From positions 1 through 64,000 of the forward strand of contig CAZYFH010000012.1 in NCBI GenBank assembly GCA_964646815.1: a stretch of 64,000 nt of DNA, in the 5' to 3' direction. Numbering within the stretch: the stretch's first letter is position 1; every line of letters begins with the position of its first letter. This document shows positions 41,692 through 50,936 of the stretch, in pieces. Origin of the DNA: CAZYFH01 sp964646815 (GTDB taxonomy: Bacteria > Acidobacteriota > Vicinamibacteria > Vicinamibacterales > UBA8438). The translations under genes were made by a program, and so were the position numbers. The notes beneath the pieces are model-generated. The model saw nothing but the letters and a program-made list of their open reading frames with translations, had not been told where the DNA came from and searched no databases.

Positions 41692-43757
41692 CGCGCGTGA
41701 CCTGGATCACCCAAAGCGTCGTCGTTGCCGCGTGTGTGGGCGTTTGCGGGATCGACGCTGAGGCGCGCGTGGTTCGGCTCGTCGTCGAGCGCACGACCCC
41801 GTACGCCGGTGGCCGCATGTTCGGCGAACACGGGCCCTTTGAACGGCTCGAGGGCACCGTGTACATGGAGGTCGACCCGCTCGACCCATCGAACGCCGTC
41901 ATCGTCAACCTCGACAAGGCGCCGCGCAACCCCGCTGGGCGCGTCGCCTACAGCGCCCCGTTCGTCATCATCAAGCCAGTGGATGTCAGCCGAGGAAACG
42001 GCAAGATCCTGTATGGCATCAACAACCGGGGCAACACCATCGAGTTGACGTTTCAGACGTTCCCAAGGCTCCCGCCAGGTGCCGCGCCTGACGACGGCGA
42101 CGGTCTTTTCTTTCGGCTGGGCTACACCTTCGTCGACGCCGGCTGGGCGGGTGACATCACGACCACGGCGACGCGTCTGGGCGCCGATCTGCCGGTCGCC
42201 CTCGAGCCCGACGGCGGTCCCGCCGTGTCGCGGATCCGGATCGAGTATTCGCGCGCCGGGTACACCGTCCCGCTGAAGGGCAACGATCGGTTTCGGAGCT
42301 ACGAGGCGGCCGACACCGAGACGGCGCTGTCGACGCTCACGGTGCGCGACGGCGTGGGTGGCGCCAGGCGTCCGATCGCGCCCGACCGCTGGGGGTTCGG
42401 CCGCTGCGAGACCGGTCGATTGTCACTGGAGCCAACGACGACCGACCTCTGTCTGTTCGATGGGTTCGACCCGGACCGGATCTACGAGCTTACCTACCCG
42501 GCCAAGGGCCCGTGGGTGATGGGTCTCGGCTACGCGGTGACGCGCGACCTTGCGTCGTTTCTGCGATACGCGACCGCCGACGACGCCGGCAACCCCAATC
42601 CGCTCGGCGCTGGTGACGGGACAGTGGGGGTGCGCCGCGCCTACGGTTTCGGCATCTCGTCGACCGGGATGTACATGCGTGACTTTCTCTACCTCGGGTT
42701 CAACGGCGACGAGGCGGGCCGGCAGGTGTTCGATGCCGTACGCATCCTCATCCCCGGCACGCACCGGCTGATGGCGAATGTGGAGTTCGCAGACCCGAAT
42801 GTCTACTCGAGACAGGACCAGCACCAAGACTTCACGTCGTCGTCCTATCCTCCGCTCACGTACGCCGTGACAGCCGACCCGGTCTCAGGCATCCGCGACG
42901 GCATTCTCACGCGGCCCGAGACCGACCCGCTCGTGTTCCATGTCGACACGGCGAACGAATTCTGGCAGATGAACGCCTCGCTGAACGTGCACGACGCCCG
43001 TGGCGATGCGGTACCGATCCCCGAGACGGTGCGGTTCTATCACCTCGCAAACCATTCGCACGTCGGGGCCAGCGGCGTGGCAGCCAGGCCGACCGACCCC
43101 GGCACCTGCGCGTACCCTGTCAACGGCGGCTTCAGTTATGCGCCGGTGCTGCGGGCGCTGATCGTTGCGCTCGATGCATGGGCCGATCGAGGTGTCGAGC
43201 CCCCAGCGAGCGTCTATCCGAGCGTGCGCGACGGGTCCCTCGTCAGCGTCGCGGAGGCATCCGCGGCGTTTCCGGTGATCCCCGGCGTGACCCACCCGGG
43301 TGTCGTGAACGAGCTCGCGTGGCTGGACTTCGGACCCGCGTTCGGGCCGGCGGGCGGATATATCACCGAGCTGCCGCCTATCCAGCGTGGGAGCTATCCC
43401 GTCTTGGTGCCGAAGCCAGACGCGGACGGCGTCGACGCGATTGGCATCAGGACCGTGGACGTCGCGGTGCCGGTTGGCACGAACACCGGCTGGAACCTGC
43501 GCGCACCCGGAGCGCGCGGCAAGGATCTGTGCGGGCTCAGCGGCTCTTTCTTTCGCTTCGCCGACACCCGAGCCGAGCGGATCGCCAGCGGCGACCCGCG
43601 GCCCTCACTCGAGGAGCGGTACGGTGATCACGCCGGCTTCGTCGACGCCGTGCGCCGGGCGACGGTCGACCTCATCGATGAGCGGTTACTGCTCGACGAG
43701 GATGCCGCGACCATCATCGGGATCGCGACGGAGAGCGACATCCTGCAGGGGCACTAA
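41688..43757 (+). CDS. Exported alpha/beta hydrolase-domain protein (Abhydrolase_10-like)
   Basis: The 689-residue protein has a signal peptide (SVVVAACVGVCGIDAEA) and the layout of the large secreted 'alpha/beta hydrolase domain-containing' family. The nucleophile region reads AYGFGISSTGMYMRDFLYLGFNGDEAGRQVFD, a form of GxSxTGxxLRxFLYxGFNxDExGRxVFD. Family members hydrolyse esters or lactones; the substrate is unknown. The ATG at 41688 overlaps the stop of the lipocalin gene (ATGA), which suggests joint handling of a hydrophobic ester. The gene ends head-on with the minus-strand SYLF gene, the stops overlapping by two bases. Confidence 0.85.
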   Translation: MTRVTWITQSVVVAACVGVCGIDAEARVVRLVVERTTPYAGGRMFGEHGPFERLEGTVYMEVDPLDPSNAVIVNLDKAPRNPAGRVAYSAPFVIIKPVDVSRGNGKILYGINNRGNTIELTFQTFPRLPPGAAPDDGDGLFFRLGYTFVDAGWAGDITTTATRLGADLPVALEPDGGPAVSRIRIEYSRAGYTVPLKGNDRFRSYEAADTETALSTLTVRDGVGGARRPIAPDRWGFGRCETGRLSLEPTTTDLCLFDGFDPDRIYELTYPAKGPWVMGLGYAVTRDLASFLRYATADDAGNPNPLGAGDGTVGVRRAYGFGISSTGMYMRDFLYLGFNGDEAGRQVFDAVRILIPGTHRLMANVEFADPNVYSRQDQHQDFTSSSYPPLTYAVTADPVSGIRDGILTRPETDPLVFHVDTANEFWQMNASLNVHDARGDAVPIPETVRFYHLANHSHVGASGVAARPTDPGTCAYPVNGGFSYAPVLRALIVALDAWADRGVEPPASVYPSVRDGSLVSVAEASAAFPVIPGVTHPGVVNELAWLDFGPAFGPAGGYITELPPIQRGSYPVLVPKPDADGVDAIGIRTVDVAVPVGTNTGWNLRAPGARGKDLCGLSGSFFRFADTRAERIASGDPRPSLEERYGDHAGFVDAVRRATVDLIDERLLLDEDAATIIGIATESDILQGH

Positions 43758-44464
43758 TTCGCTGGCGTCGCGTAGACCGCCAGGGTGTCTTTGAGGCGCA
43801 TGACCGAGTCAGGCGCTACGCCGGCGCCCGCCTTCGCCGCAAGCACGACGTCTGCCGAGTCGAGCCGGTCCCCGTAGAATCTCTCGTTGGCGTCGCGGTC
43901 CGGGCGAATCGTGGAACCCTTCAGCGTCACCCCCGCGAACACGCCGCGGGCGCGGGAATAGCTGAGGATCTCCGCTCGCAGATACAGATCGGTCGAGGCC
44001 TCGGCGTCCCGCCCGAGGGGGCCGACGACGGCCGATGCATCGCCACCGATCTTGAACTTGTTGTCCAGCAGCATCTCCAGCCCGCGCCGGTTCATCACGA
44101 CCAGCACGAGATCGACGGCTTGACCGCCAATCTGGAGGCCGAAGCTGCCGCCCGTGAGCGTCACGAACGCCGGCTCTGTCCAGGTGCCGTCGTCCGGTTT
44201 ACGGGCGCTGATGATGCCTCGGCCTCGATGCCCGCCGAAGATGAAGCCGGCCTTGATGGTGGATGGGAACACCGCGACGGCCTCAGCGCTGTCGAGAATC
44301 GCACGCGGGATCGCTGAGTCCGGCTCGGTCATCAACTCCTCGAGGACGGCAGTCGCCCGGTCGACCCGTTCCGCTTCATCGGAGGCCGCGCTCGGGACGG
44401 ATTGGTCGGCGCAGAGGAACAGGGCGGTCGCCGAGAGGACGGTTATGTATCGGTTTCCGGTCAT
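43754..44464 (-). CDS. SYLF-domain (Ysc84-like) lipid-binding protein
   Basis: The 236-residue exported protein matches the bacterial SYLF family: IPRAILDSAEAVAVFPSTIKAGFIFGGHRGRGIISAR, GGSFGLQIGGQAVDLVLVVMN, LDNKFKIGGDASAVVGPLGRDAEA and EILSYSRARGVFAGVTLKGSTIRPD are all family blocks. Bacterial members are envelope proteins of unclear role; the eukaryotic homologues bind phosphoinositides. The ATG at 44464 follows gaggagatgcgg and begins the signal peptide; an in-frame start at 44488 is possible. Confidence 0.88.
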   Translation of the reverse strand: MTGNRYITVLSATALFLCADQSVPSAASDEAERVDRATAVLEELMTEPDSAIPRAILDSAEAVAVFPSTIKAGFIFGGHRGRGIISARKPDDGTWTEPAFVTLTGGSFGLQIGGQAVDLVLVVMNRRGLEMLLDNKFKIGGDASAVVGPLGRDAEASTDLYLRAEILSYSRARGVFAGVTLKGSTIRPDRDANERFYGDRLDSADVVLAAKAGAGVAPDSVMRLKDTLAVYATPAN

Positions 44465-44598
44465 CCGCATCTCCTCAGCATCTGACATTACACGGTTTCG
44501 CGTGGTTCGCCGACGGGTGCGACAGAATCCCCGCATGGCCCGTGCCGACGACCACAGCTGGCACGCCTCCACCACCGGACGACGCTAAGATCGACACG

Positions 44599-46191
44599 AT
44601 GCGCGCCCAATCGACCGCCCGGTGGGCGACAGTCCTGTTTGTCGCGGTGTCCACGGCGACGGTCTCCGGCCAGGACCGGGCCACGACCCCACCTCTCTTT
44701 ATCGGCACAATCGAGATCGTCAGCCACGAGGTATTCGACGAACCTGCGCGGGGGCTCGCCGCTCCGTATCGGGTGGCCAACAACATCCACGTGCGGACGC
44801 GCGCTGCGGTCATCAGGCGGGAACTCCTCTTCGCGGCGGGGGAGCCGATCAACCGGGAACGATTCGAGCAGACCGAGCGCAACCTGCGGGCGCTGCCGTT
44901 CCTGCGGGATGCGCGTGTCGAGACGACGCCGGTCGACGAGGATGGTGATGGGCGCCCCGAGCGAATGGACATCCGGGTGGTGACCTGGGATACGTGGTCG
45001 CTCGCCCCACGCTTCGATTTCGAGCAGCTTGATGACCGCACCATCTGGGAGATCGGCGCGTCGGAGAAGAACCTGTTCGGCTTCGGGAAGGCGATCACGC
45101 TGTCTCACCGAACGACCCTGGACCGTACGACAGACCGGGTCGTGTATCAGGACCGCCAGCTGGCCGGTTCGCGCTTGGCCTTGACGGCCTCGCTGGCCAA
45201 TCTCAGCGACGGCGACGAGGAGTTCCTCACGCTCGATCGGCCGTTCTTCTCGCTGGAGGATCGCTGGGCGGTGTCGATGCGCGCCGGCGCGTTCAGTCGG
45301 ACCGATCCCATCTTCGAGGACGGCGAGGAGATCGACCGGCTCCGACACCGCGGCCAGTGGAGCGACCTCGAGATCGCTAGGGCGCTGCTCAGACGGCCGA
45401 CGAGCGCGCTCCGGGTGCATGCCGCCTACCGTAGCCGGTCGGAGCGAGTCGGAGGCGACGCGCGTGACTTCGGGATCGTGGAGGTGGGCATCCGATCGGT
45501 CGAGCATCAGTTCGTACGGCTCAGCCACGTCAACCAATTCGAGCGGTCAGAGGATTTCAATCTCGGTGCCGCGTCTTACGGGACGATTGGGGTGTCGGCG
45601 GGCGCGCTCGGCGGCAGCAAGGGGCAGGTGGTCTTCTTCTCGGGTGGTCACACACGCGGGGTGGCGTTCCGGGATGGCCATTTCATCCTGGCCGGCGTCG
45701 GGTTCGCCGGCCGCCACGACCGGGGCGTCTGGCGAAATGCCCTCACGGAGGCCCGCGTTCGCTATCTCCGCCAGCACGCGATGAGACACGCGCTCGTTGG
45801 GCGGGTGACGTATCGACACGGCTACAACCTCGATCCCGAAGTCCAGCTCCTCCTCGGAACGGAGACCGGCTTGCGTGGCTACCCAGTGCGACAGTTCGCC
45901 GGTAGCCGGTCGTTGCTGCTGAGCGCCGAGGAGCGCTGGTTTGTGGCCGACGACGTCGGCCAGCTCCTCTCGCTCGGGCTGGCCGCCTTTGTCGACAGCG
46001 GCTTCGCGTGGCCGGAGGGACACGATGTCGATCTCGCAGATCTCCGGACCGCGATCGGCGCGAGCCTTTTGATTGGGAGCCATCGGCTGTCGACGCGCGG
46101 CGGGGTCCGCCTCGACGTTGGCTTTGGTCTGCATCCGGTCGGGGGGGCAGGTCACTGGGTGTTCGCGGCGGGGTCCGACATTGCCTTCTGA
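44599..46191 (+). CDS. BamA/TamA-type outer-membrane barrel with one POTRA domain
   Basis: The 530-residue protein has a signal peptide (ATVLFVAVSTATVSGQ), a POTRA domain (residues about 55-130: NNIHVRTRAAVIRRELLFAAGEPINRERFEQTERNLRALPFLRDARV) and a 16-strand barrel. The loop-6 motif is present as GTETGLRGYP (RGY), and the chain ends in phenylalanine (SDIAF) like many OMPs. BamA has five POTRAs, so this shorter form is a TamA/Omp85-like paralogue or an exporter rather than the essential BamA. The frame opens upstream at 44263 but ATG 44599 starts the signal peptide. Confidence 0.85.
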   Translation: MRAQSTARWATVLFVAVSTATVSGQDRATTPPLFIGTIEIVSHEVFDEPARGLAAPYRVANNIHVRTRAAVIRRELLFAAGEPINRERFEQTERNLRALPFLRDARVETTPVDEDGDGRPERMDIRVVTWDTWSLAPRFDFEQLDDRTIWEIGASEKNLFGFGKAITLSHRTTLDRTTDRVVYQDRQLAGSRLALTASLANLSDGDEEFLTLDRPFFSLEDRWAVSMRAGAFSRTDPIFEDGEEIDRLRHRGQWSDLEIARALLRRPTSALRVHAAYRSRSERVGGDARDFGIVEVGIRSVEHQFVRLSHVNQFERSEDFNLGAASYGTIGVSAGALGGSKGQVVFFSGGHTRGVAFRDGHFILAGVGFAGRHDRGVWRNALTEARVRYLRQHAMRHALVGRVTYRHGYNLDPEVQLLLGTETGLRGYPVRQFAGSRSLLLSAEERWFVADDVGQLLSLGLAAFVDSGFAWPEGHDVDLADLRTAIGASLLIGSHRLSTRGGVRLDVGFGLHPVGGAGHWVFAAGSDIAF

Positions 46192-46825
46192 CCTCAGGAC
46201 TTCCCGCGGTCGGCATCACGCGCGGCGCGCGGCGGTGCGTTTTGCCGGTGGGATCGCAGTCCCCGTGCTGGGGTTGTTCGTGGTCGTGCCAGTCGCCGGG
46301 GCCGTCGGAGGACTGACTGGCGGATCCGTGGGGAGTCTTGCCGGCCTGATGGCGTTCGCCGGCGCGGCAGGTGGCGCGCTCGCAGGGAGCGCGCTCGGGC
46401 GCGGGTGGCGGGGCGCGGCGGCGTTCGCGCTGGCGTTTCCGGTTGGCCTCGCGCTGCCACTCCTCGCCGTGGCGAGTGTGCCGGCGCTGTCGGGTCGTGA
46501 GCGTCTCGTCGAGCTGGTTGCCGGGTTCGTGCCTGCTTTCGCCGCGTCATTCGGATTGATGGGGGGGGTCGGCACGGCGTTGGTGGGCGCGGGCTGGCGA
46601 CGTGCACTTCAATCATCGCTGGCGTTTTCGCTCGCCGGTGTGATCGGAGGCTTGGCGCTCACTGCTGTAGCCACCTTCCTCCCAGGAGGGCTGACCGGGC
46701 GGTTCCCGGGGTTGTTCGTGATCGCGGCCGCGCTGACCCCCATCGTGCCCGCCGCGCTGGCGGGCTGGTGGCTCGTCTGGTCCAGTAGTGCGACTCGGGT
46801 GTCTCCGCCCAGTCAGGGGAGGTGA
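46181..46825 (+). CDS. Hypothetical multi-helix membrane protein
   Basis: A 214-residue, Gly/Ala/Leu-rich protein with about six membrane helices (GGIAVPVLGLFVVVPVAGAVGG, GSLAGLMAFAGAAGGALAGS, AAAFALAFPVGLALPLLAVASVPAL and others). No family is recognised. The start is uncertain: TTG 46181 overlaps the barrel gene by 11 bases, while GTG 46235 would give a protein that starts right at the first helix. The overlap suggests co-transcription with the outer-membrane protein gene. Confidence 0.6.
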   Translation: MPSDLRTSRGRHHARRAAVRFAGGIAVPVLGLFVVVPVAGAVGGLTGGSVGSLAGLMAFAGAAGGALAGSALGRGWRGAAAFALAFPVGLALPLLAVASVPALSGRERLVELVAGFVPAFAASFGLMGGVGTALVGAGWRRALQSSLAFSLAGVIGGLALTAVATFLPGGLTGRFPGLFVIAAALTPIVPAALAGWWLVWSSSATRVSPPSQGR

Positions 46826-46908
46826 GGATGCGCAATCCCGGATGCCGGCTTGTTCAGTCCACGAACACATGTCGGCCCTGACCCGCCATCCGGCCCACTG
46901 TTCGGCGC

Positions 46909-47580
46909 TCAGGTCCCCAGCCGCTCAGCGTCCCTCTCCGCGCGATAGATGAAGAAGAGCGCGGCCGCGGACAACAGGTGCCAGATGGCATGCGGTTGGA
47001 CGACGTGCGCGAGCCCGCCGCCCAGACACGCCACCGCGGCGTGATCGAGGACCAGCAGCGCGATCCCTGGGAGAACCAGCGCAACGGCGATGCGGTAGTC
47101 TGACGATCCGGCGCGGCCAGCCGGCCCGCCGAGATGCAACAACAGGACGGCCATGGTCTGAACGGTGACACCGGCAAATCCGAGCCACAGGTGCAGAAAC
47201 GGGAGCAGCGCAGCGACGCCGGCGAACGTGAGGACCGCACGCGGGAACGCGCGCCGTGCCACGTATCCTCGCGAGACGAGCGAGGCGGCCAGCAGATGGC
47301 CGGTCACCAGGAAGATGGCGGCGAGGTCCACTAACTGCAACGTCGCGGTGAACGAGGCGTGAAACAGCATCGACGCCAGACCGACCACGGCGATGACCGC
47401 CGGGAACCGCGCGATGGGAAGGTGCCGATCGTCGGGACGGGATGTGGTCCAGATGATGATCGCCGTCGCCAGATAGGCGATCGCGGTGGTAGCTTCGGCC
47501 GGATGGACGACCCAGCCCGCGACGTCTGGCTCGCAGGTGTCGAGTACCGCGCGTTCGAAGCCGCTCCACGGACCGCGCAT
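46909..47580 (-). CDS. Alkaline ceramidase-like (CREST family) membrane hydrolase
   Basis: The 223-residue protein has seven predicted helices. CREST/ceramidase features are CEPDVAGWVVHPAEATTAIAYLAT near the N-terminus (as in the CEP/E box), LFHASFTATLQLVDLAA with His and Asp, and a C-terminal HAIWHLLSAAALFF with HxxxH; these acidic and His residues bind zinc in alkaline ceramidases. The ATG at 47580 is preferred since residues encoded upstream lie inside the preceding gene. It starts 5 bases after the ceramidase-superfamily gene at 47586. The substrate is likely an N-acyl lipid. Confidence 0.82.
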   Translation of the reverse strand: MRGPWSGFERAVLDTCEPDVAGWVVHPAEATTAIAYLATAIIIWTTSRPDDRHLPIARFPAVIAVVGLASMLFHASFTATLQLVDLAAIFLVTGHLLAASLVSRGYVARRAFPRAVLTFAGVAALLPFLHLWLGFAGVTVQTMAVLLLHLGGPAGRAGSSDYRIAVALVLPGIALLVLDHAAVACLGGGLAHVVQPHAIWHLLSAAALFFIYRAERDAERLGT

Positions 47581-47585
47581 GCGCC

Positions 47586-49280
47586 TCAGCGAGCGGCAGC
47601 CGTCCGACCCGCCTCCCCGAGCAACTCCCGCCAGGCCCGGCCCACGTCGTCGCCGAAGCGCTGGCCGATCGTGACAAAGTCTTCGTAGTGGTTCGGGTGG
47701 TCGCCGTTCCACCAGCCAACGTAGTCGGCGAGCGGGATCATGTACGACAGGTAGTCCTGCGCCGAGCCGATGACGGCGTGATGGGTGCCGGGCATGAGCC
47801 GGTCGACGCCAGGCATGGCGGGAAAGTGCCACGTGCCCCACCGGTCCCCGTAGTCGGCCGTGCTTGCTGTGCGACCGAGGAAGTACGCCGGGTCGATTTC
47901 ACCGGGCGCGGTGAGGAGGCTGAGATCGCCGATGCGGACGAGGCTGACCTCCGCCCGCACGCAGCCGAGCGGTCCCCAGCAGCGGGGCCAGTGATATCGA
48001 GGCTGGTCCTCGGGCGCCACGTCATCGTTCCAGACCGACCAGGTCGCGAGCAGGTGAATCACGTTGTCCACCGGCGTGTCGAACGATGTCGTGTGAACCG
48101 ACACCGTCCCACGGTTCGTAGCGGCGGCCGTTTCGAGCGCTCGTGTGGCTGCATTCGCCACTTCGTAGCCGGTCGATCGGATTTTGTCCCAGCCGTCGGT
48201 CACCAGGACGGGGGTTGGGATGCCGCCGTCACCGACCTCGACCACCCGTTCTCCCGCATCGCTCCAGAGCGGCACCGGCGTTCCGCGCAGCCCTCCAATC
48301 TGGTTGCCCAGTGTCCCGACGACATAGACGGCCACGCCGCCACGGCGCTCCTCGACGAACTCGCGCAAGTAGTGCGGGTAGTCGCTCGAGATGAGCCGAT
48401 TGGCGCTTCCGAGCGTATCGGGGTGATTGTGCCAGTTAACGAAGGTCGCGATCGGCGTGCCGGTGGAGACGGCGTCGAACCCTGCAGTCACGATGCGCGT
48501 GTTGCGGACGATAGGGTCGCGCTGGTCCCGTTGAATAAGAAACTCGTCATAGGCCGCCGCCGAATCGTCAAACTCGTTATTGACGTCGGGCAATCGGCAG
48601 TCCGGGTCGTGCTTGAGTTCCCCGGTGCGGGGATCGCGACACGAGACGTGGGTGGTCGTCGCAACCGTCATGGTGGCCGGGCGCAGCTGCCCGATCGCTT
48701 CGTCGATCGACTGGTAGATGCGCGCGCGGACGTCCGCCATGTACCGGGCGTTTCGGCCGGGCATCAACGTGGACCAGTAGCCGCTGCCATCAGGCGCGGA
48801 GTGCGTGTGGGTCGAGTGGATGATGACATGCGTCGCTGGGACGCCGAGGGTCTGCTCGACGCGGCGCCGCACGCGGCCCGTGTGCTTGCGACCGAGACCG
48901 GGCAGATCTGTCGAGACGATGACCACGGTGTCTCCGTTGGTGCCACGGATTGCCAGGGCGCGGGACCAGAGCGGGTCGTGGATCCCCGTGGCTAGGCGGT
49001 TGTCGGCCCGCAGCGGGATAAAAGGGCTGAATCCGGCGAGATGGACCCAGCGAAAGCAGTCGCCGAGTTCGTCGAATTGGGTAGGTCCGGCGTCGGGCGC
49101 GGCGTGCTCGCACAGCCGCGGCGTGATCTCGACAGCGGCCGCGCCAGCGTGCAGCTGCGCGGTGACCGGTGAGGCGTGGAAAGCTGAGGCGATGGCTGCA
49201 ATGGCGAGCGCCCTCGCCCGCGACCCGACCGCGCGACACTGACAACGGTCAGGCGGTCTCGATGCCAGCGGCGCGGCCAA
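47586..49280 (-). CDS. Neutral/alkaline non-lysosomal ceramidase superfamily protein
   Basis: The 564-residue exported protein matches the neutral ceramidase N-terminal domain: LHAGAAAVEITPR, HSTHTHSAPDG (zinc HxH), FVNWHNHPDTLGSANRLISSDYPHYL (another metal His). The nucleophile hexapeptide GDVSPN of characterised neutral ceramidases is not found; the aligned region reads VGTLGNQIGG. It may thus hydrolyse a different lipid amide or use another mechanism. The signal peptide ends near SPVTAQ. The only in-frame start with a full signal sequence is TTG 49280, which overlaps the acyl-CoA ligase by 32 bases; the exact start is uncertain. Confidence 0.8.
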   Translation of the reverse strand: MAAPLASRPPDRCQCRAVGSRARALAIAAIASAFHASPVTAQLHAGAAAVEITPRLCEHAAPDAGPTQFDELGDCFRWVHLAGFSPFIPLRADNRLATGIHDPLWSRALAIRGTNGDTVVIVSTDLPGLGRKHTGRVRRRVEQTLGVPATHVIIHSTHTHSAPDGSGYWSTLMPGRNARYMADVRARIYQSIDEAIGQLRPATMTVATTTHVSCRDPRTGELKHDPDCRLPDVNNEFDDSAAAYDEFLIQRDQRDPIVRNTRIVTAGFDAVSTGTPIATFVNWHNHPDTLGSANRLISSDYPHYLREFVEERRGGVAVYVVGTLGNQIGGLRGTPVPLWSDAGERVVEVGDGGIPTPVLVTDGWDKIRSTGYEVANAATRALETAAATNRGTVSVHTTSFDTPVDNVIHLLATWSVWNDDVAPEDQPRYHWPRCWGPLGCVRAEVSLVRIGDLSLLTAPGEIDPAYFLGRTASTADYGDRWGTWHFPAMPGVDRLMPGTHHAVIGSAQDYLSYMIPLADYVGWWNGDHPNHYEDFVTIGQRFGDDVGRAWRELLGEAGRTAAAR

Positions 49281-50889
49281 GATCCAGCTCCTTGATGGCG
49301 ATCTCCCGCATCCGGAACTTCTGCACCTTGCCGGTGACCGTCATCGGAAACTCCTCCACCTGCTTCCAATAGCGGGGGATCTTGTAGGTCGCGATGGTGC
49401 CCTTGCAGAACGCGTCGAGTTGGTCATCCGTGAGCGAGGCCCCCGCCTTCGGCTTGACCCACGCCATGACTTCCTCCCCGTACGTGGACGAGGGGACGCC
49501 GATGACCTGGGCGTCTTCGATGTCCGGATGAGTGTAGAGGAACTCCTCGATCTCTCGCGGGTAGACGTTCTCGCCGCCACGGATGATCAGATCCTTGATA
49601 CGGCCGACGATGCTGAGGAAGCCGTCGGCATCCATCGTCGCGAGGTCGCCAGTGTGCATCCAGCGCGCACTGTCGATTGATGCCGTCGTGGCGTGCGCGT
49701 CGTTCCAGTATCCGAGCATGACCGAATACCCACGCGTGCACAGCTCCCCCCGCATGCCCTGCGGCACGACCTGGCCGGTCTCAGGGTCGACCACCTTGAT
49801 CTCAACGTGTGGGTGAATTCGTCCGACGCTGGTCACCCTCTTCTCGACCGGGTCGTCGACGCGTGTCTGTGTCGACACGGGGGAGGTTTCTGTCATCCCG
49901 TAGCAGATCGTGATCTCTTTGACGTGCATCCGGTCGCGCACCTGCTTCATTACCTCGACGGGGCACGGCGAGCCGGCCATGACTCCGGTGCGGAGCGAGG
50001 AGAGATCTCTCCGATCGCAGTCGGGGTGGCTCAGCTGGGCGATGAACATCGTCGGCACGCCGTAGACCGACGTGCATCGCTCGACCTCGATGGCGGACAG
50101 CGTTTTCGCCGCGTCGAAGCCTTCCGCGGGCACGACGATGCACGAGCCATGACTCGTGCAGGCGAGGTTGCCGATGACCATGCCGAAGCAGTGATAGAAG
50201 GGCACCGGTATCGCCACCCGGTCGGCCTCGGTGTAGCCGAGGATCTCGCCACAGAAGTAGCCGTTGTTCAGGATGTTGTGGTGCGAGAGCGTGGCGCCCT
50301 TGGGCGACCCGGTCGTGCCCGAGGTGTACTGGATGTTGATGGGATCGTCGAACGCCAGGGAGCCCTCACGGTCCGCCAGCGCCGCCTCGTCGGTTGCCGA
50401 GGCCTCTTCGAGCAGGGCCTCCCAGTCGTCGTCGATGACGATCACCTCGGTCAGCATGGGGCACCGCGCGCGCACCCGGTCGAGGACGGCGCCGTAGTCC
50501 GTTGTGCGGAACCGACGCGCGTGCAGCAGCATGCGGACACCGGACTGGGTGAGCGCGTGTTCGAGTTCTTTGGCCTTGTACGCCGGGTTCACGTTGACGA
50601 GCACCGCGCCGACGCGCGCGGTCGCATACTGCGTAATTACCCATTCGTAGCGGTTGGGGGCCCAGATGCCGACACGGTCGCCCTTGGCGATGCCTCGCCC
50701 GAGGAGAGATCGCGCGAGCCGCGATGTGTCCTGCCAGAACTGCCGGTAGGTGGCCCGGTAGTCCTGCGAGCGGACGACGAGGGCATCGCACTCCGCGAAT
50801 CGTTCAGCGGTCCGGCGCAAGTTGGTCCCGATGGTCTCGCCGAGCAGCGGCACGTCGGTCGCGCCGTGCGCATAGGAGGGAGCGCCCAC
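49249..50889 (-). CDS. Acyl-CoA synthetase (AMP-binding, medium/long-chain type)
   Basis: The 546-residue ANL-superfamily ligase shows the P-loop-like motif IQYTSGTTGSPKGATLSH, the YGMTETSP box, the hinge TGDLATMDADGFLSIVGRIKDLIIRGGENVYPREIEEF and a C-terminal catalytic Lys in TGKVQKF. It activates a carboxylic acid, most likely a fatty acid, as AMP ester then CoA thioester. It is cytoplasmic. The start is a GTG at 50889. It leads a minus-strand operon with the two ceramidase-like genes, so it may activate the fatty acid released by them. Confidence 0.92.
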   Translation of the reverse strand: MGAPSYAHGATDVPLLGETIGTNLRRTAERFAECDALVVRSQDYRATYRQFWQDTSRLARSLLGRGIAKGDRVGIWAPNRYEWVITQYATARVGAVLVNVNPAYKAKELEHALTQSGVRMLLHARRFRTTDYGAVLDRVRARCPMLTEVIVIDDDWEALLEEASATDEAALADREGSLAFDDPINIQYTSGTTGSPKGATLSHHNILNNGYFCGEILGYTEADRVAIPVPFYHCFGMVIGNLACTSHGSCIVVPAEGFDAAKTLSAIEVERCTSVYGVPTMFIAQLSHPDCDRRDLSSLRTGVMAGSPCPVEVMKQVRDRMHVKEITICYGMTETSPVSTQTRVDDPVEKRVTSVGRIHPHVEIKVVDPETGQVVPQGMRGELCTRGYSVMLGYWNDAHATTASIDSARWMHTGDLATMDADGFLSIVGRIKDLIIRGGENVYPREIEEFLYTHPDIEDAQVIGVPSSTYGEEVMAWVKPKAGASLTDDQLDAFCKGTIATYKIPRYWKQVEEFPMTVTGKVQKFRMREIAIKELDLGRAAGIETA

Positions 50890-50936
50890 TCGACCGTGAT
50901 TATAATGGGCTAGCCAGCCCTGTAAGGATCCAACGA

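Noticed and set aside
50901..50906. Perfect TATAAT before the VWA gene
   Set aside because: No -35 at a usable distance, so it is only mentioned with the gene and not listed as a promoter.
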